Assembly (NCBI GenBank): GCA_003427395.1
Contig: BFEA01000062.1
Location: 2,948,486-2,980,132, forward strand
DNA length: 31,647 bases
Origin: Chara braunii
Lineage: Eukaryota > Streptophyta > Charophyceae > Charales > Characeae
Reading direction: 5' to 3'
In this document: positions 25,791 through 31,647 of the stretch, piece after piece
Layout of the letters: each line of letters opens with the position of its first letter
How positions within the stretch are numbered: the stretch's first letter is position 1
Translations under genes and position numbers: made by a program
Notes under the pieces: generated by a model
Database searches by the model: none
Told to the model about the DNA's origin: nothing
What the model saw: only the letters and a program-made list of their open reading frames with translations

Positions 25791-26612
25791 AACGCTGTTA
25801 TTGTACACACTGGCTACTTTGGGCAACATCTCATCCCAATTGATCTGATCCGGTCTAATGTACATTTGCAGAACTTGTTGCAGAATCTTATTCATCTGTT
25901 CAGTCTGACCGTTAGTCTCTAGATGACGGCCAGATGACATCAACAACTTGGAGCCATAGACTCTCATCAACTCCTGCCAGTTCTGACTAGTGAACCGGGT
26001 GTCTCTATCACCAACTATAGACAGTGGAATCCCGTGTTCACTGACCCAATGATCAAAGAACTTCTGAATAACTAATTTGTGCGTGCCGTTGAGGGCAAAG
26101 GGACAAAAACAGCATACTTACTAAACCTGTCAACTATTACCATGACTTGGCTCTTGTCGTGCCTACTCTTGACATGGGTGTCCATCAATGGACACTGAAT
26201 CTCCTGGCTGGTCAGGAATCGGCAAGGGTCTGAAAAGACCTAGAGGGGCACGCGTAGGTCTTATTTCTCTGGCAGACCTTACAACTGCGAACATACTCTA
26301 TGCAGTCGGCCTTCATCCCAAGCCATATGTACGCGCACATGAGGTTAGCTAGAGTCTTTTGCCAACCAAAATGTCCCTCAGTATCGTGGCATTCCCCTAC
26401 GATAAGACTACGGATCTCTTCACTGTTAGGAACACACAATCGGTCAACTAAGTTAGTCTTCTCGAATAGTAGTCCAACAGTAGTGCGGTAGTCTGGTTCT
26501 GACTCTAGGGCCTCCTTTACTCTCTTGAGGAGGTCACTATAAATAGTGTCCTACGCGTACACCTCTCTAACTTTCTGCTGCAGGTCTCTCCCTATATCCA
26601 GATAATGAACTA
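25790..26612 (-). pseudogene. pol: Gypsy-2 integrase: zinc-binding and DDE core, broken
   Basis: Continues from RNase H after a frameshift near 26615. The - strand then reads AIVHYLDIGRDLQQKVREVY, a TAG at 26553-26551, DTIYSDLLKRVKEALESE and LLFEKTNLVDRLCVPNSEEI. The zinc-binding part is HDTEGHFGWQKT with CKVCQRNK (HHCC). A shift near 26230 leads to VMVIVDRFSKYAVFVPLP, a TAG, and another shift; GDRDTRF near 26010 keeps the second catalytic Asp. The last open part (25970 leftward) has ETNGQTEQMNKIL with the catalytic Glu, then INWDEMLPKVASVYNNSV, where the insertion interrupts. The first catalytic Asp region is disturbed by a frame change. Confidence 0.8.
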
Positions 26613-29168
26613 TCGCTCCAGAGCGTCCGCAACTACTTTATACTTCCCTTTGACTGGCTTGAGCTCAAAATCATACTGGTCTAGTTCCGCGGCCCACCTA
26701 GTCAGCTTAGGTGTCGTCTTGGCCTGTGTCCTTAACCACCTTAACGTTTCGTGGTCTGAGTAGACTTTGAAGTGCCTCCCAAGCAAGTAGTGCTTCCAGT
26801 GCTCTAATGCTTGCCTGAGAGCGTAGAGTTCCCTCTCGTAGGTAGATGTCACTACCTTCTCTGAAGGCATCCTAGCAGACATGAACTCTACGGGTCTATA
26901 TCCATTGCCATCGTCTTGTTGTAATACAACACCTATACCATACTGGCTCACGTCAGTGGTGACAACGAAAGGCAAGGACGGGTCGGCTACCTTAAGGACT
27001 GGGTACTCTATCAACGCCTGTTTCAACTTCTTCATGGCAGACGTGCAGTCCTTATCCCGCTTCCAGATTGTTTCTTTCTTCAACAACCTGCGAAGGGGAG
27101 CAGCGATGGTGGAGAAGTTCCTAACAAACTTCCTGTAGTAGTTAGCTAGGCCTAAAAACGACCGCAACTCTGTCAACGTGCAGGGTGTAGGCCAATCTCT
27201 AATCATTGCAATTTTACTATCTTCTGGTTTGATGCCGTCTCTGTCTAAGACATGGCCTAAATACAACACTTGGGTCTTTGCCCATTCGCACTTCTTCGCG
27301 TTGATCTTGAAGTTAGCCTCTCTCAGCTTCTCCAAGACCTGCCTCAGATAACCCTCATGCTCCTGGAGGGTCCTACTGAACACTAAAATGTCATCTAGGT
27401 AGACTACTACGAATCTATCTAACCACGGCCTAAACAAGTCATTCATACAGCGCTGAAAAGTCGCTGGCGCGTTGGTTAGTCCAAAGGGCATAACTATAAA
27501 CTCGTAGTGCCCATATCTAGTCCGGAACGCGGTCTTATACTGATCATCAGGATGGACCTCTATCTGATGATATCCGAGCTTCAGGTCTATCTTCCAAAAA
27601 TACTTGCACCCCTGCACCCGATCTAAAAGATCATCTATACGGGGCAGTGGCTCTGCATTCTTCACTGTAATCGCATTGAGACCCCTATAGTCTATACACA
27701 TTCTGAGCTCTCCTTCCTTCTTGGGGACAAACAGAACAGGTGCTCCAAATGGAGACGAACTGGGCCTAATCCAACCCTTCTCTAAGAGCTTATCCAATTG
27801 CTTGCACAACTCCTCCAACTCCCGCGGGGACATCCTAAACACTGCTCCCTTAGGAGTCCTACTGCCAGGCTCTATTTCAATACGATGTTTGATTGGCCGC
27901 GGTACTACTCCTGTTGGCGGCTTAGCTAAGTTTGTAAACTCTTCCAGCAGCTTGGCAATAGCAGGGTCTATAGGTTTCTCCTCTTTGGGCTCAGTCACTG
28001 GCCTAACATAGGCTACAAAGACATGTTCTTCTAGCTGCTCCTTCTTCACTAATCTTGCAAACGCAGGAGCGCTAAGGCAGCAATGCGCCAGGGAGTTATC
28101 TACTTCTGACGCATGAAACAGTCGGGCAGTCTTGACCCCGCCTGACGGACTAGGGAGCCTACACTCGTGCTCTCTCAAATGGAGTGTGGCCCCGACTGCC
28201 TCTCCCCAGTCCATTCCTAGGACTATGTCGAAAGGAAGGTTGTCCTCTACGAGGAGAGTCAGGGAATGGAGAACTTTCTCCACCTTCCCATCTTTCTTTA
28301 GGCGAAAGTACGCGTGGACTCCCTCTACGTAATCCTCTACTCGCATTGTGCGATTGTCTGCGAGGATACTTACCATGGGGTCTGCTAACTTCTGGACTTT
28401 TGGTCCCAACTGCAACTTCTGCAGCGCCTTCCTACTGATATAGCTGCGCGTGGCCCCACTATCTACTAGGGCCCCTACTCTACCTCTGAAAATCTCTACA
28501 TCTACCAAAACTAACTGTCCTCTACTCTCCTTTTTCATCTTGGCCCAGGCGGGCATCCTCTCCTTTAGCTCACCGGCCACTCCTGTGAGGGAAGTGCCTA
28601 GAGAGACCCTAACACAACCAGTCTCTGGACAGCTATCTAGGCACCGGCCTGCAAACTCTACCATGGGCACATGTGGTGTGGGAGATTCCTGCCTGCTCGC
28701 GCTCATTTCCCCACATGGCCTCATGGTAGGGGCAGTTGCTACCCCTACCGGCGGTTGCCTTTGACCCCTGGGCAGCCCCTCGGGCCTCTCTGTACTTTGG
28801 ACAGTATTTGATGATGTGGCCAGGGTCACCACAATAAATGCATTGCCCCTGGTCCACACGCTGTTGCCAAACGGGCTGGTCCAGGCCCAAGTCCTCCCAA
28901 GGCCTACCCTGTGGCAGACCTGGGTGCCATCCTCCTCTCCTATGGGGTGATCTATTACCCCTATTAGGCGACCTATTCCCTTAACGGTTTTGCGGGGGAC
29001 CTTGACCCCTTCCTCCCGCTTGGCGGTTTCCTCCTCTACCACCAACCCCCTGATCGCCCTGGGGACGGCCCCCCTTGGCCCGACCCCCTTGGCCCTGGCC
29101 TCTACTTCCTCCTTGCGACCTCCCTCCAGCCGCGACAGCAGCGTATGTCCTCCCCTGACTAACGCCAC
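26610..29168 (-). CDS. pol: Gypsy-2 pol: protease, reverse transcriptase and RNase H (852 codons open)
   Basis: Longest open frame of the window. Residues 1 to about 150 overlap gag in another frame and are probably not translated as such; real pol similarity starts near PTMRPCGEMSAS (about residue 145). The protease active site is VDSGATRSYIS (Asp at residue 236), with ILGMDWG later. RT begins near PKGAVFRMSPRELEEL and has GWIRPSSSPFGAPVLFVPKK, LRMCIDYRGLNAITVK, and the active site YLDD at residues 590-593 (27401-27390). RNase H starts VTTDVSQYGIGVVLQQ (Asp at residue 739) and ends KVVADAL. The frame then breaks at the conserved ADALSR block, near 26615. Two positions that are Ser in most relatives read Trp and Leu (YFWKIDLKLGYH), suggesting decay. 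The polyprotein would be cleaved by its own protease. Confidence 0.9.
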   Translation of the reverse strand: MALVRGGHTLLSRLEGGRKEEVEARAKGVGPRGAVPRAIRGLVVEEETAKREEGVKVPRKTVKGIGRLIGVIDHPIGEEDGTQVCHRVGLGRTWAWTSPFGNSVWTRGNAFIVVTLATSSNTVQSTERPEGLPRGQRQPPVGVATAPTMRPCGEMSASRQESPTPHVPMVEFAGRCLDSCPETGCVRVSLGTSLTGVAGELKERMPAWAKMKKESRGQLVLVDVEIFRGRVGALVDSGATRSYISRKALQKLQLGPKVQKLADPMVSILADNRTMRVEDYVEGVHAYFRLKKDGKVEKVLHSLTLLVEDNLPFDIVLGMDWGEAVGATLHLREHECRLPSPSGGVKTARLFHASEVDNSLAHCCLSAPAFARLVKKEQLEEHVFVAYVRPVTEPKEEKPIDPAIAKLLEEFTNLAKPPTGVVPRPIKHRIEIEPGSRTPKGAVFRMSPRELEELCKQLDKLLEKGWIRPSSSPFGAPVLFVPKKEGELRMCIDYRGLNAITVKNAEPLPRIDDLLDRVQGCKYFWKIDLKLGYHQIEVHPDDQYKTAFRTRYGHYEFIVMPFGLTNAPATFQRCMNDLFRPWLDRFVVVYLDDILVFSRTLQEHEGYLRQVLEKLREANFKINAKKCEWAKTQVLYLGHVLDRDGIKPEDSKIAMIRDWPTPCTLTELRSFLGLANYYRKFVRNFSTIAAPLRRLLKKETIWKRDKDCTSAMKKLKQALIEYPVLKVADPSLPFVVTTDVSQYGIGVVLQQDDGNGYRPVEFMSARMPSEKVVTSTYERELYALRQALEHWKHYLLGRHFKVYSDHETLRWLRTQAKTTPKLTRWAAELDQYDFELKPVKGKYKVVADALER

Positions 29169-29226
29169 TGTCCTCCTCCTCTAGTCCCCACTCAATCTGC
29201 TCGTAGTGAACTTCGTCGACACTACC

Positions 29227-30135
29227 CTAATCTAACGTAAGGATCAAACGATCCTTGGTCTTGACCTGACCCGAAATGGTGCGACCCTTCCACTTTTTGC
29301 CTTTGTCTAGGTCTTTGTGCCAGAAAGTGGAAACTGACGCGGACCGTGCTTCGAACGCTACCACTTCCCTGCTCAAAGCATCGTAGGTCATGGTAGGCTG
29401 ATGACTCTTTTCAAAGAAATGCCCACGTAAGTGATCGGGCATAGCGCGGTAGAAGAGGTTGACCAATTGGGTCTCAGTGACCCCATGGTCAGGAACGGTG
29501 ACCAACTCATCCATCACACCCTTGAGTGCCCTCGCACTCCTCCACTGACAAGAATGGATGGTTTGCAGCTTATCTGAAGCCTTGACACTACGGGTCACGT
29601 CTGCAAACTGTTCTCTCAGCAACTTAAGGAAGTCACTGAGGGGAGTGAACGCGGAGTAAGCCAGCAAATCATCATTACATTTGGCGGCACGACATAGGGA
29701 ACGGGCGAAGCTTGCTGCTTCCTCCCTAAGAGCGTGAATAGCTATTAGGACATGCTCATCTGGGGCGACTTTCTGTAGGTGCACGTACGTTTTAATGTTA
29801 GCCTCCCAATTGTCAAATTTTTCCTCCTTCTTCCCACTATAGGAGTCAAGGAACTTGACCTTGACCGGCTCCCTACGGGGACGTGCTTCCTCCTCCTTGG
29901 GAGCAGTCAATCTGGCACCTTCTATGGCGCCCTTGCCCTCTAGGCGGGCCCTCACCTCTGAGCCCACCTGCGTCGCCAATTCCCTGGCGAAGTCCCGGAG
30001 CCCCGGTCGTATAGAGCGTACAGCAATGTCCTGACCTCTACCAAATAAATATTGCTCTTCCTGGACTTGTGCCAAATGCTCTATGTTTCTTGCCATTATC
30101 TCCATTTTCCCTAGTAGATCCACCTGCGTCGCCAT
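29227..30135 (-). CDS. gag: Gypsy-2 gag capsid-type region (302 codons)
   Basis: Main intact piece of gag. It starts MATQVDLLGKMEIMARNIEH, an amphipathic helical region. From about residue 88 (EPVKVKFLDSYSGKKEEKFD), it shows the retrotransposon capsid-type fold: NWEANIKTYVHL, ALREEAASFARSL, FLKLLREQFADV, KLQTIHSCQWR, VNLFYRAMPDHLRGHFFE and YDALSREVVAFEARSASVS. It ends at a TAG (29229-29227) just before the frame continues with SVDEVHYEQIEWG, so the end is a nonsense mutation. The Met is internal to the original gag, whose start lies at 30696. The protein would form the particle shell around the element RNA. Confidence 0.85.
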   Translation of the reverse strand: MATQVDLLGKMEIMARNIEHLAQVQEEQYLFGRGQDIAVRSIRPGLRDFARELATQVGSEVRARLEGKGAIEGARLTAPKEEEARPRREPVKVKFLDSYSGKKEEKFDNWEANIKTYVHLQKVAPDEHVLIAIHALREEAASFARSLCRAAKCNDDLLAYSAFTPLSDFLKLLREQFADVTRSVKASDKLQTIHSCQWRSARALKGVMDELVTVPDHGVTETQLVNLFYRAMPDHLRGHFFEKSHQPTMTYDALSREVVAFEARSASVSTFWHKDLDKGKKWKGRTISGQVKTKDRLILTLD

Positions 30136-30243
30136 CTAGTCTCTCTGCTTCTTCACCTCTTCCATTCTTTAGCCGCCTCACTTGCCGCCTCCATTCTCCT
30201 TTTTCTCTCCCTCGTTAATCGGAACTTCCACTCCATCCTCTTC

Positions 30244-30696
30244 TCATCCTCCATTGCTTGCCGCTTGAGTGGGTCTTCTTTTGCATCCCACTCTCGCATG
30301 GCCGCCTCTTGTTCTTCCTTGGGCACATACATCAGTGCCTTTTCTTCTTCCCCCGGGGACAAACCAGCAACCCACTATAAGTTTCTTCTCCATTTGATCT
30401 TCTTTTGTGCCACTGGATTCACCTCTTCCTCCTGCCCTTCGCCTTTCCAGTGGCTGTTCTTCCTCCTCTTCCTCCTTTTCTACCGCCTTGGGCTTCTCTT
30501 CTTCTTCTCTCTTTAGACTCTCCCTCTCTCTGGCCATCTCCTCCTCAATCTTTCTCATTTTCGCTGCCTGTTCTTCCAACAGGGCCCTCTTCTTGACCTC
30601 CTTCTTCTCTCTTTTCTCTTTCAGGAGGGCGGCGGTTTTCGCCTCCTGTTCTGCTGTGTAAGGGGAGGTGCTCCGACCACTACGCATGTCAACCAT
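30244..30696 (-). CDS. gag: Gypsy-2 gag N-terminal coiled-coil piece
   Basis: The ATG at 30696 opens MVDMRSGRSTSPYTAEQEAK, followed by a long Lys/Glu/Arg-rich helix with heptad-like spacing (about residues 20-85: KEKREKKEVKKRALLEEQAA and EEEEEEQPLERRRAGG). The genuine part ends near residue 108 (EDQMEKK); what follows (LIVGCWFVPGG and on) is frameshifted. The next true gag block (EEEKALMYVPKEEQ) is found in another frame at 30353. The leader upstream has no in-frame ATG that fits better. Confidence 0.75.
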   Translation of the reverse strand: MVDMRSGRSTSPYTAEQEAKTAALLKEKREKKEVKKRALLEEQAAKMRKIEEEMARERESLKREEEEKPKAVEKEEEEEEQPLERRRAGGRGESSGTKEDQMEKKLIVGCWFVPGGRRKGTDVCAQGRTRGGHARVGCKRRPTQAASNGG

Positions 30697-31647
30697 GGTG
30701 AAAGGTGAACAACCAAGTGACGGTTCCGCTCCTCACCACTTAGACTCTCCCCCTAACTGACTCAACTTAAGACTGACTCAATCTACGGACCACAGTGGTC
30801 TCTAGCCTAGACTCTAATCACTACAGCCGTCACTACAGAACCTGTTGCTGACCAGGAGGCATTTAAGGAGATCCCCCATAACTCCTCAGGAATTCTTTAA
30901 CGTCGCAGACAAGACGACGCGGTCAGCAGGTTCTCTCAAGACGTAGACGGCCCGTTGTGCAGCCCACAGCTCGGATTTTGGGCCTACCGTGCCACACCGA
31001 GCAGCCCGCCGGTCAGTACCGGTCCTTGGGAGGGTTCGTGTCCTCCGGGATAGTCGAGTCGTCAGACACAGTCTTTAGCCCTACTCAGCCCGTGTGGGTT
31101 TGGTCAACGAGGCCCTATCCTTCATACACGGAGTCCTATCACCTGGACAGAAGAGACTCAATGCAAAAAGAAGAGACAGACAGACTCAGACTCAGCAAGT
31201 ACCATAGGGTGAGTGCACATCCATAGGGCGAGGGGATAGGCTAAGGGCTTGGCGAGATTATACCAACTCCAGCTTGGTCAAACTCGTGGTCGACGACTCC
31301 GGTCAACGCCTCGGTCAACGCCCGGTCAACCCTCTGGTCAACGCCTGGTCAACCCTCTGGTCGGCTATGGCTGTCGGCACCTTCTTCCTCGCCACCCTTC
31401 ACTTCTCTTTCCCCCTCCTTCACCTTTCTTCTTCCTCCTTTTCTTCTTTTTTTCTTTTTTTTTGGTTCACCCTCGGCTATGTTTGTCTTCTACTTCGTTG
31501 TCCCTCCTTCCTCCTTCCTCAGCTATGTCTTCCTCTTCCTCTCCAGTCTCTCCTCCCTTCTCCACTTCTCCTTCCTTCGTCAACCCTTTGTCCGAGCTCT
31601 GCAGCTATGGTCGCCACTCCCTTCTTCGTCGAACTGCACAACCAATC
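30697..31647 (-). other. Gypsy-2 5' leader and upstream DNA; no gene
   Basis: About 950 bases to the end of the window. The first part (30697-31230) is probably the element's untranslated leader. It contains a GACTCAGACTCAG-type word near 31183-31197 and no clear primer-binding site that I could match. 31301-31361 is a GGTCAAC array, and 31380-31600 is a pyrimidine-rich CTTCCT tract on the + strand. GGCTATGG-type words also occur in the Gypsy-2 3' LTR region (19110-19365), so part of the 5' LTR may be here, but the two regions do not align convincingly by eye. Confidence 0.4.
31301..31361. repeat. Tandem GGTCAACGCC/GGTCAACCCTCT array
   Basis: GGTCAAC starts at 31301, 31313, 31324, 31336 and 31347, so the unit is 11-12 bp with alternating CGCC and CCTCT fillers. 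More scattered copies occur at 31110 and 31275. On the - strand each unit contains GTTGAC, the core of the plant W-box recognised by WRKY factors. It lies upstream of Gypsy-2 gag. Confidence 0.75.

Larger units (their letters stand above)
28633..30696 (-). pseudogene. gag: Gypsy-2 gag, broken by two frameshifts and two stops
   Basis: Start at the ATG 30696-30694. Pieces are: 30696 to about 30400 (Lys/Glu-rich coiled coil, then SSGTKEDQMEKK); a shift; about 30362-30153 (EEEKALMYVPKEEQEAAMRE and onward); a shift; then 30135-29227. After that the same frame continues through TAG 29229-29227 and TAA 28983-28981 to the CCHC knuckle CX2CX4HX4C at 28842-28801 and the end at 28633. A Gly/Arg/Gln-rich linker, typical before the knuckle of Gag, lies between the stops. 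Pol is in a different frame and overlaps the end of gag. Confidence 0.85.
19100..31647 (-). mobile_element. Gypsy-2: Ty3/Gypsy LTR retrotransposon on the - strand, split by a 5.1-kb insertion
   Basis: Read from right to left: gag from 30696, CCHC knuckle at 28842-28801, protease-RT-RNase H (to 26610), integrase zinc and core domains (about 26600-25790), an interruption of about 5.1 kb, the integrase C-terminal part and chromodomain-like tail (20690-19929), then a purine tract and probable 3' LTR. Gag has two frameshifts and two stops. Pol has one frameshift at the RNase H end, then a TAG at 26553-26551 and further shifts in the integrase. The family differs from Gypsy-1 in its gag N-terminus and LTR but shares the same domain order. 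The 5' LTR is not recognised and probably lies beyond the window. Confidence 0.85.

Noticed and set aside
25427-25848. Overlapping open frames on both strands near the insert's right edge
   Set aside because: GC-rich sequence gives open frames in several phases at once. None has a recognisable motif, and the region looks LTR-like.
26881-28764. Several + strand open frames antisense to Gypsy-2 pol
   Set aside because: They are shadows of the long - strand pol frame and have no domains of their own.

Overview
The window is eukaryotic nuclear DNA built almost entirely from decayed, nested transposable elements. There is no operon structure. The retrotransposon proteins have introns or flanks of a plant/algal style and resemble the gag and pol families I remember as abundant in the charophyte green alga Chara braunii. 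That taxonomic guess rests on recalled protein resemblance and has not been searched. No intact host gene, rRNA, tRNA or CRISPR array was found.

Layout. (1) Bases 1-5980: most of an autonomous Helitron on the + strand. It holds a broken RepHel gene (Arg-rich and zinc-finger-like N-terminus, HUH Rep nuclease, PIF1-type helicase; about 234-4546), a second 315-codon open frame of unknown function (4592-5539), and a 3' terminal hairpin ending CTTG|T at 5980. (2) 5981-6725: an A23 tract and a T-rich, AAATT-rich low-complexity stretch. (3) 6726-13666: a 5'-truncated Ty3/Gypsy element (Gypsy-1, + strand). It has a short ACGTCA-rich minisatellite, gag with a CCHC knuckle, protease, RT, RNase H, DD35E integrase and a chromodomain-like tail, then a polypurine tract and a 1.32-kb 3' LTR. 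It carries several stops and frameshifts. (4) 13667-14767: a truncated, inverted copy of the same LTR abuts it, giving a >1-kb inverted repeat. (5) 14768-17049: mostly unrecognised DNA, with possible exon fragments of an unknown gene on the - strand (16462-16911). (6) 17050-18341: a solo LTR of the same family with a perfect 5-bp target duplication (TCCCC). (7) 18347 to about 19100: a fragment of a LINE-type (non-LTR) reverse transcriptase on the + strand. (8) About 19100-31647: a second Ty3/Gypsy element (Gypsy-2) on the - strand, with its 3' LTR at the left, and gag starting at 30696. Its integrase is split by about 5.1 kb of foreign DNA (about 20690-25790). That insert holds several unidentified - strand open frames and a 36-bp minisatellite.

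How the parts relate. Each element carried its own mobility machinery: RepHel for rolling-circle transposition; Gag-PR-RT-RH-IN for the Gypsy elements; RT for the LINE. In every case the main coding region is broken, so none looks autonomous now. The parts most likely to hold something undescribed are the Helitron accessory ORF, the unidentified coding stretch at 21089-21892 inside the integrase-splitting insert, the 175-codon ORF at 23699-24226, and the LTR inverted repeat.
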